Part shown: positions 20,538 to 32,913 of the stretch, one piece after another
Layout: each line of letters opens with the position of its first letter
Numbering within the stretch: position 1 is the first letter of the stretch
Assembly (NCBI GenBank): GCA_030267965.1
Contig: BRYA01000325.1
Coordinates: 3,235 to 59,189, forward strand
DNA length: 55,955 nt
Source of the DNA: Triparma columacea
Lineage: Eukaryota; Sar; Bolidophyceae; Parmales; Triparmaceae
Reading direction: 5' to 3'
Program-made: the position numbers and the translations under genes
The notes under the pieces: generated by a model
Seen by the model: only the letters and a program-made list of their open reading frames with translations
Told to the model about the DNA's origin: nothing
Database searches by the model: none

Positions 20538-22998
20538 ATGAGCTACACAGCTCCAGGCTCAAGTGGCCGACGGGTATCTTGGGCTCTACAAGCGCTGGAT
20601 GCCATCCGACAAGGCGACTGCGAGAAACTCGAGGATAGCTTCTCAGAAGCAAGGAAGGGTAAGTAGCCCCAACAGGCCGAAATGTGGGTGGGGGGATTGA
20701 GGGGGTTGGGGAGAGGGATTGTTTGATTGAACAATGTTTATCGTGAAACGATAAATCGGAATCACACTGTCGGCGCCGCGATGATGTTGTGGGATGGGGG
20801 GGGGGCTGAAAAATCAAGAGGGGAGGGAGGGGGGTTGGGGGGAGCGACAAAATGACGAGCTGGAAAAGGTGGAACGGAAGTTGCGCATCAATGCACTGCT
20901 GACCCCCCTCATCACCGCGCTCAGGTTCTAATATAAACACAGAGATACGAAATGGAGCTTTCGGAGGGTACAGATTTCCTACATGGGGGAATTACTATGC
21001 CGGCAATACAAGCGGAGAGACGCTGCTGCACCTGGTCGTGCGGCCAGACAACGAATGCTACCCCAATAGATATTTGGTAGCCAAGACCTTGGTCCAAAAG
21101 CTTAAGATTGATCCTAGTTTGAGAAACGAAAACGAGCTCCCTGCAAGGAAGCTGAGCGAACTGGCGCAAGTTACAGTCGACGCCGTGCACCCCCAAAGAA
21201 ATTGGACGAACGACGACGTTATTACCTGGCTGGAAGGGCTAGGAGAGTGGACGAAAAATAACAGGCAATGGTCGGCACACTTTATAGCTCAGAGTGTTGA
21301 TGGGGAGCTCCTGGTTGGATTTTTGGCGGAGGTAAGGGCGGAGAGACGGGCAGTGGGAGGAGTGAAGCGGCTCAGAGATTGTGTTGCAAGGTCGTTGTGC
21401 TTCTCTTTTTCCCGTACCCTGACATCAAATCTCTCTCCTTCCCCCCCCCCCCCCCTTCCCCCCACAGGAGGATACTGGCGCTTTCACGGAATGGCTGGAA
21501 AGAACTCACCACGACCTTGCCCATCGAGAGGTGTATAAGAGGGAGCGCGGTTATGTAAAACAGGGCCTCAAAGTGCTGCTAAAGGAGTTCAAGGCGGCTA
21601 ACGCTTACAGAAGAAAGATGGAGAAGCCCTTCATTTTGGAGCAGAGAAGACTGAGGAGGATAGAGTTTAGAAAGGAGAGGAAGGAACTCGCAATCATGGA
21701 GGCAGAGGAGAACGAGCAAATGGCGTGGAGTGAGAAGGAACTCAGGAGCTCTGACGACTTGCTGGCGGAGGAGAACTACGAACAGAGCATTGGTGGCTTA
21801 AGAAGCGGCGTCGAAGGGCTGACGAACGATATCGAGAGGCTCAAATCTGCGATCGACGCCGGAGAGGGTAATCAGGCAGCTGTTGGGGAAGAGAAGAGCG
21901 AGGAAGATGATCCAAAGAAAAAGAAGAAAAAGAGGAGGAAAAGTGTCGTCGAGAAGGAGGCGGCCGAGAAAGCCGCCAAGATGGCCGAGGCCGCGAGTCA
22001 AGTCAGCGACCTCAAGAACGAGCTCGACAAGGCAGAAAAGGATCTCATTGCTGCGGAGAAAATCTTGGAGGAAGCAGAGATGCAGAAGGAGGAGAGAGAC
22101 AGGTGAGCGCGGGAGGGGAGGGGTATGGAGGGAGAGGGGGGAGCAAGGAAGGAAAAATACGTTCATCATAAATAACAACAAAACTCACCCGCCCCCCCCC
22201 CCTCCACCCTGCACCCCTAGTTTTGTTCACTGGTTGGAGGCCAATGCGAGACTGCGGGTAATGAAGGTGGACGAAATTTTCGACGTGATTGAAATGGAGG
22301 ACGTGGACGAGGCGATCATGATTTACCCCGCTGTTTGCATGATCGAAGAGCAGAGGATCGAGAAGCTCGCGCTCGTCAAGGAGAGGAATCAAATGAAGCT
22401 CGTCCTGGACGAAAAATACTACAACGGAGCCATGGATGAATTAATGCTGGAGTGCTTGGACCTCGAGATCTACTTGATTGAGATGGAGCAACCGAAGCTT
22501 GGGGACAAGCTGCTAGAGCTCAACAACGACATGGTTGACTGCGGGGAGGACGAGGAGGGCAAGTTGCTGTTCGCCAGGTTGGACGCCGAAATGAGTGCGC
22601 TGAGCTGGAGGAAGGAGTACCGGGGTACAACCCTGCTGCAGGAGAAGATTCAGAAGAGAGACCAGCTCCTTCGAGCGGTCAAGGCAAAGGAGCAGGCCAA
22701 GGCGGAGAAAGAAAGGCTAGAGAGAGAAGAGGAAGAACAGGAGAGATTGAGGAAGGAGGAGAAAAATAGACTTGCGAGAATGTCACTGGGGGACTTGGTT
22801 GGGGAGGAGAAGAAGGCCGGAGGTGAAGATGACGAAGAGGAAGGTGGATTTAGGGTGCAGGTTAGCGACAGCGATAGCGGCGAGGATGATAGTGATGAGG
22901 ATGATAGTGATGAAGAGGGCGAAGATGATAGCGACGGCGATGAGGACGAGGATCATGAGGAATCGGATGAAGCTTTCGGGAGCGACGACGAGGATTGA
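20538..22998 (+). CDS. ankyrin/SAM-like protein with long coiled coil
   Basis: Four exons: 20538-20658, 20925-21331, 21468-22102 and 22221-22998; 646 aa. GETLLHLVV and a following LVQKLKIDPSLRNENE match one ankyrin repeat near residues 70-110. WTNDDVITWLEGLGEW and HFIAQSVDGELLVGFLAE form a SAM domain (about 130-175). The middle is a charged coiled coil (Glu/Lys-rich, with a KKKKKKRRK nuclear-type basic run near 300), and the last 60 residues are Asp/Glu/Ser-rich. SAM plus ankyrin suggests a scaffold protein. The first intron is long (266 bp) and could hide a small exon. Function is unknown. Confidence 0.8.
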
Positions 22999-23173
22999 AA
23001 TGTTTATAATTTTGTTTGTCAAGATGTCTTTGCTTTTGATTTGATATTTTATTGCATAACCTAAGGCTGAGCGAAGCGAGGAGAAAGGAGGTGAGTCATG
23101 TTGCCCGGCAAGGAGCGAAGGTGTTGAATATAGTGGTCTCACTGACCTTTAACCCTCGCTATCCCCCCTTCGT

Positions 23174-24763
23174 TTATATAAAGAAGTCATTTAAGTCGTC
23201 CTTCTCTACAATTTCGTCGAAGCCGCGCCTCGTATTGCCCTCCTTCTCCTCCTCCTCCTCCTTGGCATCTGCCACCTTAATCATACTTTCGTTGCACTCC
23301 CTGCCAAACTCGAGGAACCCCACCACCGCCTTCATCCATCTGTCCCCTACGCCCTCGAGGAGATGACTAGCATGGTCACTCCCTCCGAGGGATACCCAAC
23401 TCTTATCTCCCCCATCTATGCCCGCGAAGAGATGAAGGATTTTGCTCTCTTCGGAATAAGGGTCGTGCTGCCCCCCGATGATCATGCTTGGCCGAGTCAC
23501 GAGGCTAGGGTTGAGGGCATTAAACTCATGGAGGTTCTGCGATGGTGATGAGGGTAGGGGGTCGAGGAAGGGGGAGCGTTAGAGTGGGTTATCGTGTCCA
23601 ATGGGGGGGTTAGGAACGAGGTATCGGGTGGTAAGTAGCCTTCCCGCGCTATTCACGCCGTTGTTGCTATGCTAATTTGCCTTCGCCCATTCTTACCACC
23701 CATCTGGCCTTGAAGGGGTCCGTCTCCAGGCAAGCCTTCGAGAACTTGAAGGCAACCTCCCGAGAGATGGAATCCTCAATCGTGAAGTCCTCGAGGGTTG
23801 CCTCCTGCGATGGAAAGGACGAGCAAAGAAAGGGAGTGGCAGGAAGGGCTGCGTAAGTACAAAGGGGATCCATTATCGGATAAGATACCTTTCGGTACTC
23901 ACCTTGGTGTTTTCTATTACGCTGCATCCGACACCCTCGCTGAAGATGGGTTGCCTCTTGTAGATGTAGTCCCTGTCGTAGAGGGACCCGAAAAGAACGA
24001 GCTTGTTGATATCCTTAGCGTACAGTTGGGCGGTCAGTTGAGCCACCATTGCGCCCTGGGACCAACCCAGGAGGCTTGGGATTACCGGGTTACAGTCATC
24101 GCTTATGCCGTCACCCTCCAAACCAAGCTCCTGAGAATGCCGGGATGCAATCCACCGAAGGACATCCCTACAGTCAATTGCGCACTGGAGACGAAGAGGG
24201 CAGCGTTAGCGAGGAGGAGTGGCGTATCTATATCGGAAAAGTTCTTTCATCACTGTACCACCCTCACCTTTGCTGGGCTCACTGTGCAAGCATCATCAGG
24301 GGGTGTCAGACCGAAACCCCTAAAGTCCATCATATAGGGCGTCACTTTATTCGGGAAACCCCTCATCGTGCTCGACCCCGGCAGGTTGTACACAGGGAGG
24401 GAGGACCAAGTGCGCCCGTGGAGGAGCAGCAAAGGAGCAGACGTTTTGGAGGGCTCACCGACGGAATATACAGTCAGAGGGTGACCGTCGACGGATGAAT
24501 TCACGATGTGTGTCGTCTGAGGAGGGGAGGGGCGGAGAGGGAGGGAGGGGGGTGAGTCAGGATGGAGCGAGGCACTTGCACGAACCCGGGACGAGGTGTT
24601 CTTTGTACGCCCATCCACAGGTACCTACCAAGCCTCTCTTGTATTCAGCAGGAATGGTATCGATTGTATGACGGATTGGTCCAACAGACTTGGGCGTCGA
24701 CAATGCTAAAGCACCGATTTGGCATATCAAAACAAGGAGGACGAAGACCCGAGGGTTTTTCAT
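23174..24763 (-). CDS. secreted or organellar alpha/beta hydrolase
   Basis: Five exons: 24629-24763, 24268-24516, 23903-24184, 23697-23804 and 23174-23536; all phase 0, 378 aa. Features are a signal peptide (VFVLLVLICQIGALALS), LLLLHGRTWSS, MMDFRGFGLTP, the nucleophile elbow GWSQGAM near residue 168, the acid in IIGGQHDPY near 283 and the base in GGSDHAS near 312. All triad residues are in place, so it should be an active serine hydrolase; the substrate is unknown. The C-terminus is Glu-rich. The signal peptide without an obvious Phe motif suggests the secretory route, with plastid import as an alternative. Confidence 0.8.
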
Positions 24764-25232
24764 CTTTTTTTAATAATGTGCAACCGTCAGGAAGTATAGA
24801 GCTAAGTTCTGGGTATTTATTGGCGAGTAAAAGATCGTCAAGATGGGCGAATGTGCAAAAAAAGCCTCCTGCTAGTGAGAACTGATAATCAGCAAATGCA
24901 GACGAAATGCAGACAGAAATGCGGACCAGGGGAGACGGGGAGACGGTTGCCCTGGAGCCCTGGAATAAAGCGAAAAAAAAAAAGAGTAAAGAGTACATGG
25001 TATACGGTACACTTTTTGTATTACAGTAATATCATAAAGAGAGAAGGGCGACGTTTTTGCTACTATGATAGAAAATGATAAAGAAAGTCAAAAATCCTCA
25101 TTACTTTCCGTCTGTTGTTTTTAGGGGGAGGTGGCAACGAGGCATGAGAACACCTCACTCACTCCCTCCCTCACTCACTCACTCCCTCCCTCCCTCCCAC
25201 ACTCACTCACTCACAACCACTCACTTACTCAA
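24764..25232. repeat. intergenic region with CTCACTCCCTCC repeats
   Basis: No gene is supported. A tract of mixed CTCACTCA, CTCCCTCC and CACTCACAACC units occupies about 25155-25235, just after the FkbM stop codon; an A-rich run is at 24972-24985. Confidence 0.7.
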
Positions 25233-26325
25233 TCACTCACCTTTTGAAAAAAGGGTGTTCCACGTGCAGTCTTTGTTCGGTAGGCACCAGTCCTTGAGCT
25301 TGATGTCCATCTCTTTGTATCCGTGTTCCCCGAGAAGTTCGTGGATCTGTTGATTGCGCTCCTTAGCCTCTTCTGCTGGGATCATTTCAATTATGAAGTA
25401 ATCTACAGTCACTGACCAGTCCATGACGGACAGCACCGTGAGCTCCGCCCCCTCGACGTCAATAACGAATACGTCGACGTGTGTGATTCCGCTAGTTTTA
25501 AACAGCTCGCCCCACGTCCTGCAAGGCACCGTTTCTGTATTGTGATCAGGTCTCACCCACGCGTTCTGGTGTCCCTCGAACATGTCCTCTTTCACGCCGC
25601 CCGTGGCTGACTTCCCCCATTTGTCACTGGTCCAAATGAACTCTACCCCCTTTTCGCCGGGACAGACGGCTGCATGGACATTTTGCGCGTTTGGACGGTT
25701 CTTTTCTAGCTGCTCGAAGTTCATTGGGTTTGCCTCGACCAGCAGGCTTTTCCAGCCAAGGTACTTCTGCGATTGGACATGGGGAAAAGAATTGGCAATG
25801 CAGTTTGGCATCGTTGGTTGGTTAGAAAGGAGACCTTAAACCCCCCCCGTGCCTCTCGAACCCACCCAATCTCTCTACTGTTTTAAATCTCACCTCGAAG
25901 AAAAACGAATTGCTAAAATTTATTCCATCCAAGGCACCTATTTCAACAAACGTGCCCCCACACTTGAGGGGGGAACTGTAGAAAAGCTCGAACATCGCTT
26001 GGTCCTCTCTAGATTGGCTTAGGTATTTACCATCGAATTCGGGGTTAGGTGTGCACGAGGAGGGGGAGGGGGGAGGAGGAGCAGCAGCAGCTTGGGGAGG
26101 GGCAGGGGAGGGGGGAGTAGGGGAGGGGAGAACAGCAGCAGCAGCGGGGGGAGGGGCAGGTGAGGGGGGAGTAGGCGAGGGGAGAACAGCAGCAGCGACA
26201 CCTGAGGACGTAGTAGTAGTAGTACCCGTGCTCGTAATTCTTTTCAAAAATGAATCTTCGTTCGAGATATATAACAGGGAAACCAAAACCATGAGAATTA
26301 CAGAAAGAACGATGAACTTCAACAT
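25233..26325 (-). CDS. membrane-anchored FkbM-family methyltransferase
   Basis: Two exons, 25894-26325 and 25233-25766; 321 aa. An N-terminal signal anchor (FIVLSVILMVLVSLLYI) is followed by a Pro/Ala stalk with two 18-residue repeats (AAAVLPSPTPPSPAPP), then an FkbM/Methyltransf_21 domain: SQSREDQAMFELF, GGTFVEIGALDGINFSNS (SAM-binding strand and Gly loop), LLVEANPMNFEQL and VDVFVIDVEGAELTVL. Family members methylate small molecules or glycans. The layout, a type II membrane protein with a stalk, fits a Golgi-lumen enzyme acting on glycans; that is inference. C-terminal cysteines are likely disulfide-bonded. Confidence 0.85.
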
Positions 26326-26573
26326 GGTTTAGGCTGCAGCTGAGATGTATACCACTCGGTCGGATTCAATTTGTCGTGTATTTGTTCACTCTGGGTCAAT
26401 CGGTGTCTTTGAGCCCAAAATCAAAATGGTCAATTCAGGCTTCAGCAAAACAGAGGCCGGGTCCCTGGGAAAAATCTGAGTAAAACAGCGGCGTTTGGCA
26501 TTCAAATAGGGGTGGGACCAGAGTCTTCCCGGACCGACCTTGACCACCTTCTCTCGGCCCCCATTAGCCTCAA
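26326..26573. other. intergenic region between divergent genes
   Basis: The 248-bp stretch separates the FkbM gene (minus) from the Ala-rich protein gene (plus). No clear core-promoter motif was seen. Confidence 0.4.
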
Positions 26574-27896
26574 ATGCTGTCCCTCAAAAAGAATCTTTCT
26601 GAAAAATTATCTGGTGTGGCGTCTGCAACAACAAGTGCAGCCTCAAACGCCGCCTCCGCAACAACGAGTGCGGCATCAAATGCCGCATCGACAACCGCAA
26701 ACGCTGCATCGAACGCTGCTAAGGCTTCAAACCTTGATGGGCTGAGGAGTTCATTCTCCAACAAGTCTGAACAGTTGAAGGAAATCAAGGAGAAACAGGG
26801 GGAGAAGTTCGCGGCTACGTCCTCGCAGCTGATGAGTATCCTCGATCCTACTGAGGAACTAGGTGAGCTTAAAAAACTTTAAATGGTGCCTCCCCACTCC
26901 CCTCCTCTCCCCTCTTTCTAACTCCTCCCAAAAGTCCTGGCGTTCCCCAACCCTCTAAACGGGAAGGACGACGAAACCGACAAGAACTTAAAGTTCCGTT
27001 ACAATAAGTACGTGCCTCCAGCCGCAGTCGAGCCTGAATCGGTAGCTACCCCTTCGTCTGCAACTGCAACAGCCGCCGCAAGCGCCATCCCTACTAACCT
27101 TTCTGACAAGGTCCTTAACTCCACCGGAGTCGACGTTAAAGCCATGGCGGCTACGGGTATAAAAGACGCCGAGAGCTCTCTGGTGGTAAGAACGAACGGA
27201 GTAGGTTACAGCTGTGGTTTCTGCGTATCCTCAGAGCTTCTAAAGGCCGATATCATTTGCACTTTAAACGACCACAATCTTCCTATGGTTCAGGTTCACC
27301 TCGACCATCGAAAGATCCCTAAAATGGCTTCGATAATCGACGTCCCTCTTGGCACTCATTCGGTTCCCGTGCCTTTCCTGGCGTTGCCAAGTACAGTTTT
27401 AGGTTTGTTCGGTTTCGTAATGACGTTTAATCTTCAGCTTTTATACTCCGGTGATGAGGACTGCGCGAACGCAGGTCAGACGGCCGAGGAGGCCGCCGCC
27501 GCGGCTAGAGATGGCGCGGGGAAGGTTATTAAAGGAGTAAAATCATTCAACCCTTTCAAGAAAAGCGAATCTATCATACCGGAAATAACAGCACCGGAAC
27601 AGATAGATAAGGGGACAAGAGCTACTGAGGAAGCTCCCGCGCAGGAGGAAACAGGGAGTAAGAGGTTGAAGAGTGTCTCAATGTCGTCAGATAGGAAGAT
27701 ATCAGACTTTACTAAAATCAAAATATCTGTTGGATTCAACTTCAGGGTCGAGGATAACACAGGGATAATCTCTATATCGATACCGGAACTACCAATATGG
27801 GTTATGGACGCTACGGTAGACGCAGATGAGTTAAAGAAAGCGAAAGATAAGGCGAAGGGGTTTGGGATAAAAGGGATTAACAAAATCGGAAAGTAG
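26574..27896 (+). CDS. Ala-rich repeat-helix protein of unknown function
   Basis: Exons 26574-26862 and 26935-27896; 416 aa. Residues 15-50 are imperfect 11-residue repeats (SATTSAASNAA, SATTSAASNAA, STTANAASNAA), the pattern of amphipathic helices in LEA-like, apolipoprotein-like and synuclein-like proteins that bind lipid surfaces. The second exon starts LAFPNPLNGKDDE, then holds a beta-rich region with a hydrophobic segment (PFLALPSTVLGLFGFVMTFN), a charged linker and FKIKISVGFNFRV-like strands. I do not recognise the family. A lipid-droplet or membrane-surface role is a guess from the repeats. The second intron boundary (G then GTGAGC, acceptor AAAAG) is slightly weak. Confidence 0.65.
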
Positions 27897-28046
27897 GGAG
27901 TTAGAACATTAAGTCTAACCCTTACCCTTCAGACCGGTTAGGCGTCGTCTCCTCCATGTCATTATCGTAAAGGCAAAGTGTTCTCGATTTTTAATTCTCA
28001 ACAACAATTCCCCATTAACTTGTGTCCCTCCGCTTCCTTCCCCCAC

Positions 28047-30181
28047 TTAAAAGAGTTTGAATCCGCTCTCAAACTCATTCCATTCCTCCTTCCCCATCCT
28101 CCCACCCTCCTCCTCCCCCCCCCCCCACCATCTGAACCCGCTCTTAACTTCATTCCATCCTCTTCTTTTCATGAAATCTCTATTCCTCCTCCTCCTTCTA
28201 ACTTGCTCGATTTTAATCCTAGCTCTACCGGACCCTCTTATACTGTCGTATATACCACCGTGTGCACGGAGCATGTTTATACCTATATCCTCGTACCCTC
28301 TTGCGTTACATAGTACGTCAACTAGAACATCGTCTACGATATCTTTCAGTGCTTCCCCATCTACGTTTAAAGTTTGAGCGACTATTGAGGGGGGTGTTGA
28401 TACTGATATCATACCTGTTATCAACGCAGTCAACACCTCGATTCTCTTGAGCTCCTTAGGAAGTTCATCGTAGAATATAACAGCGTCGTCGACTGATGTG
28501 GGGGAGTTTATCATGCTTTTAACAACAGCTGCTGCTAAACCGGAATCTGGATCTTTAACACACCTCCAGATATCCATGACGTCAACACCGTCTGTAACTT
28601 TCATTTTGTTTACCTGTGCCGTCGCACCTTTACATGTGAGTTTATCGAACCCCTCATTCCCTTTAAAAAGTTCAATGAACTCCTTCGTCTCAAGTGTAAT
28701 ACCCACCAGATCCCAAGTGCTACTTCCCACTCCCCCTAGTACCTCTAAAATTGACGCGACTATGGAAACCCTATCCGACCCTTCGTATATAGTTAAACCT
28801 TTGATTGCAGAGTTGATAACTCTAACCGTGCACATGTCAAGTTTCTCCGCTTCCTTTAAAACCTCCAACCCTTTCCATGGTTTATGTTCGAATAAATTCC
28901 TCGCGATAACACCGTATGTCTTCGCGTTGTATAGTACATTATCACCTAAACCTGAGTGCCCGGTTAACGATAATTTTGAGAGGAGTTTATGGATGTGGGT
29001 GATTGATGGAGGGGAGTAATTAGAGGAGGATGAGTAGTGTCCTAACATACTGTGGGGTGAGGGGGAGGGGGGGGGGTGGGGAGGGTTTTAGGTTTTGTTG
29101 AGAGATCTTTCTTAATTTAGGACGTTCGTGTTAAAGTGCTTTCCTGCTTTGTTGTTGTCTTTATTCAAAGATTCTACATCGTCCTTCCTACTAACCTTGA
29201 TATCCCAGGTAGTAAATACATCCTCCTTTTCCATACATTGCTTCCCCCCCCTTCCCCCTCCTTAAATATCTCATATTCCTCCTTCTCTTCAACGATTCTC
29301 TCAAGGTTCCTTATCGGCCATTCGTCCCGACCCTCCTGGTACGCGATTCCAACCATAATATTGAACGTAACCGCATCGTACTTAACTCTTTTCCTCCCCT
29401 TCTCTTTCCTCCTTCTCGTTTTCTTATCTCCCTCCTCCTCCTCCACCTCTTCCTTAATTCCCTCCCCATAATCCCCTCCGCAAACCGTAACAAGTTCCTT
29501 CGCTTGTTCCCACCCTTCAACAAACCCTAATAATCTATTAACCCCCCCCGCGCTTATTCTAACACCCCCCCACTTACCCCTAGTTATTCCTTCAGATAGT
29601 AGGAGGGTTTTAGAGCGGATTATTGAACGGACTATTTTACTACCAAGCTCCATACCTGTGTCACCGTTAGAACGTAAGTAGGTTAGATGGTTGAGGAGGT
29701 CTGACTCTTTTAGATTTGAGGAGGAATTTGGAGACGGTTTTATAGGGGATTGGTTTTGGGGGGGGGGGGGTTGTGACTTTTGTTTACGGAGACTTGTTAT
29801 CCTCTTCCCAGCTGTTGTTTGTTGTTGTGTTTGTTGTGTTTGTTGTTCGTTTGTTCCTTTCTCTTGTGTTGTTAATTTGCTGCTATCATTGCTCCTATCA
29901 TGTTCGTTATCAGAGCTTCTTTCAAAGCTTCTTTCAGAAGTCCTTCCAAAGCTCCTTCCCTTCTCCTTGCTTCTGGTTGATGTTCTGATGTTATTTCTGT
30001 TGTTATTTCTGTTGTTATTCCTAAATGATGTAGTTGTTCTAAACGTAGTTGTTCTAAACGTAGTTGTTCCTAATGTAGTAGTTCTAAGTGTAGTAAATGA
30101 GGTTATTGGAGCAATAGAACAGAGAATGAGAATGAGGAGGACTATATAGAGGGTATTGACATTAAGACTAGGTGAATACAT
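28047..30181 (-). CDS. plastid-targeted pentatricopeptide-repeat-like protein
   Basis: Exons 29196-30181 and 28047-29049 joined by a GTTAGT...CCACAG intron; 662 aa. The join splits a Ser codon. The N-terminus is a signal peptide followed by APITSFTT, close to the ASAF-type motif for plastids of stramenopiles, then a Thr/Arg/Asn-rich transit region. KYDAVTFNIMVGIAYQEG, NAKTYGVIARNLFEHKPWKG and TVRVINSAIKGL-like helical pairs resemble PPR units, RNA-binding modules acting in organelle transcript processing. The repeats are degenerate and I cannot read a nucleotide code. The C-terminus is basic. Two separate ORFs could be called here; the intron and shared repeat style argue for one gene. Confidence 0.7.
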
Positions 30182-30528
30182 CGACGTGGATGGGTAGGTA
30201 GATATGTGTGTGTAGGTATGTGTATACGAATGCGTCTATATACGCCTATGGAGCAATATAGCTAGACCTACAAACACAACGAGGGTCGAGTCACTGCAAG
30301 GAAAAGCTGCTAAACACTGATTATATAGGCTACACTATATATTGGAATGTATATTAGATGTATATGAGATCAATATGCCAATATTTGATAGCTACAACTA
30401 TCAGATTCAACAAATTACTAAAAATGAGATTCTTTTCTTCACTTTCCTTTGTTTCTTCTCCGGCCAGAGCGTTTTCGTCCTTTCTCCTCTTCTCCCCCAA
30501 ACAAATCCTAATTAACAACTCCACAATA
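30182..30528. other. AT-rich intergenic region
   Basis: This divergent interval of about 347 bp has TATATA-type stretches (30217-30345) that could serve the PPR gene or the small mitochondrial gene. An in-frame ATG at 30424 could extend the next gene by 35 residues. Confidence 0.4.
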
Positions 30529-30989
30529 ATGTTCGCTACCCGTGCCATCACTCGTATCTCCCCCAGGCTTCAGCTTGCCCAGAAGAGGTTCATGGGTGGT
30601 CAGCACGTGAGTAAATGTCCTCCAAATCCCATCCAGAACCTCTGCAAACGGGCAGGCTAAAAACAGAGGTTAATATAATATACCCACCCTTCTAGGGGCC
30701 TTAACACACACTTTAGGGACACACAAAGGAGACACAGTGGAAGCTAAAGGAGTGGTCGTAGCTACAATTTTGATTGTCTGTCATCCATATTAAACACAAA
30801 ACTCACCCCTCCCACCTCCCAAACTTCACCCTTCAAAACCCCCCAAACACACAATAGGATACATTCGAGCCCCCCTTCAGTCCAGTATTCGTCGGTTCCA
30901 TAGCCGTAGGCATCCTAGTCACGGGAGTCGGGGTTATCTGGGGAGGCGCTGTTTTCCAGAACAAGAAACACGGATTCCCACAGAAGTAA
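30529..30989 (+). CDS. tiny mitochondrial inner-membrane protein
   Basis: Exons 30529-30606 and 30858-30989; 69 aa. Exon 1 codes a clear mitochondrial presequence (ATRAITRISPRLQLAQKRFM, many Arg and no acid). Exon 2 codes 43 residues with one membrane helix (VGSIAVGILVTGVGVIWGGAVF) and a basic tail ending HGFPQK. The layout is that of small respiratory-chain subunits such as COX7C or COX8, but no diagnostic residue allows a firm name. The second exon is below the usual ORF cut-off and was found only from the splice sites. A start at 30424 is possible. Confidence 0.65.
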
Positions 30990-31301
30990 ACACAACTACA
31001 ACAACACTACGGAGATTCTACGTTTTACGAACGTACGGGGAGAGGGGGGGGGGAGGCAAGTGTGAAAGGCTGGTCTTTTTTCTGATTTGCAAGTAGCTAA
31101 CGATTTACGTCCATGTATAGAGAGAGAGGTCTGGAGTATGGTGAGCTTTTAAGAGGAAAAGAAAAGCATTATTTTGCATCTTTAACAAAGATAAATCAAA
31201 CCCTTTTTCCACTTTCCCATTTCCCCCCTTCCCCCCCCTCCCCACCCGCCNNNNNNNNNNNNNNNNNNNNNNNNNNNNNNNNNTCCCCCCCCCCCTTTTC
31301 A
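30990..31301. other. convergent intergenic region with an N gap
   Basis: This interval holds the 3' ends of two convergent genes. A 33-base run of N lies at 31251-31283 inside a C-tract. No gene is seen. Confidence 0.8.
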
Positions 31302-32913
31302 CTACTCCAGTCCGAAGCTGGCATAGTCTGGTCTTTCACACGCCTTATACTCGTCCACCAGATTCTGCACCACCTCTCTCGCGTCATCAAACTCCTCCAG
31401 CCCATCCTTAAACATAGGTTCCTTCCTATAATTATCAAGGAAAGCGTTCCTCTTCTTAATCTTATCATACTGTCCCAAGCTCCTTTCAAAAAGGCTGCTC
31501 ATGCTAGTATGGTTAGCCAGCATGAACCCGCTAACCTTATGTTTAGTTTTAACATACGGGCTCTTCCTCGCCAACGCCACTTGTATAGACGCCGGTCCCC
31601 ATGGTATGAAGTTAACTAGACGCTTCTCGCGGATACGCTGGAGGGACTTGTGCACTTCTGTAGGGTCGATATCGTCCCCTGTGATTATGTTTAGCATGCT
31701 GATGTACACGCCCTGTCGGGTGGAGGTTGATACCATGATGTTCTTCGTCTGTGTTAATCTACGCATGACGTCGAGGACGGTGGTTTTACGGACGCTGCTT
31801 ACTGCCTGTGATTCCTTGAGTACTAAAGGGGTGTAGCCCGACATGAGGAAGTGGCAGCGGGGGGTGGGGATTAGGGATGCGACGAGGCCGATTAGGTCGT
31901 TGTTGTTGTAGCTGGGGTAACGGAGGGTCGTGGTGGAGGCCGCCATTATGGTGGCGACGAGGGAGTTCAGCTGGTCTACTGTTGGGTTAGGGAGACGCAG
32001 GCGGTCGACAGCAATTCTGGGTTATTGGGGAGGGTGGGTGGGTGGGGTGGGGGTGGGGGGGGGGGGTGGGATTAGATGTTATTGACACAGAGGGGCTGCC
32101 TTGGTGACGAGCCCGGCCTCCGGCCTTGTTCCTTCTCACCTGTTGAGCGCGGTGTTATCCAGAACCACCACGGCGTCGGCGTTGAGCGTGAGCCTCTTGA
32201 GGGTGAGGACGCTGTTGTAGGGCTGGACGACGACGTCTGACTGGGACTGGTCCCAGTTTGGGAAGACGGAGTAGGTCTGGATCAGCTTCTTGGGGAAGTG
32301 GTCGTTGAGCTTCTCGAGCATGAAGGACCCGAGGCCTGAGCCGGTACCTCCGGCGATTGAGTGGGTGAGGACGAAACCCTCGAGGGAGTCGCAGGCGTCG
32401 GACTCACGCTCAATCATCTCCATGATTGCCTCCAGGTGCTACGGGCGGGGAGGGGGGCGTTAAGGTGCGAAGGTGTGGGTTTGTTAGCTTGCGCAAGGAC
32501 ATGTGTCTTCTTCTTTAGTTGGTCAATTTCTCCTCCCTCCCCCCCACCCCACCCCTCCAACTCACCTCCTCCCCCTGTCTAAACCCGCTCGCCCAATTGT
32601 TCCCCGCACCCCCCCCATCCCCCGCAACGAATAGGTTCTCAGGGTTGAACAAATCCCTATACTCTCCCTGCTGGATCCTCTCCACCACCCTAGGCTCGAG
32701 ATCTATCAGCATGGCCCTAGGTATGTACGTGCCTGAGTCGGCCTGGTAGAAGAAGACGTCCTTACGGTCAGTCGGAGCCGAGACGTCAAGACTACTGTCT
32801 GAGAGGAGACCGTCAGGCTGGATCCCATGCTCGGCACAGAGCTGCTTCCAGAACTCGGAACCTATCTGGTTACCGCATTGACCAACTTGGAGTGTTAGGA
32901 TTTCACGAGGCAT
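31302..32913 (-). CDS. TUBG1: gamma-tubulin
   Basis: Three exons: 32566-32913, 32140-32438 and 31302-32016; 453 aa, the usual length. [20 protein letters not shown], the [12 protein letters not shown] loop, [13 protein letters not shown] (tubulin GTP signature) and [17 protein letters not shown] are all present. [11 protein letters not shown] and [20 protein letters not shown] are specific for gamma-tubulin rather than alpha or beta. It caps and nucleates microtubule minus ends at the spindle pole or basal body. Exon joins fall at QGEE/HLEAI and within the Arg codon of LNR/IAVD, giving unbroken family sequence. The gene lies 350 bp from the divergent selenoprotein gene. Confidence 0.95.
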
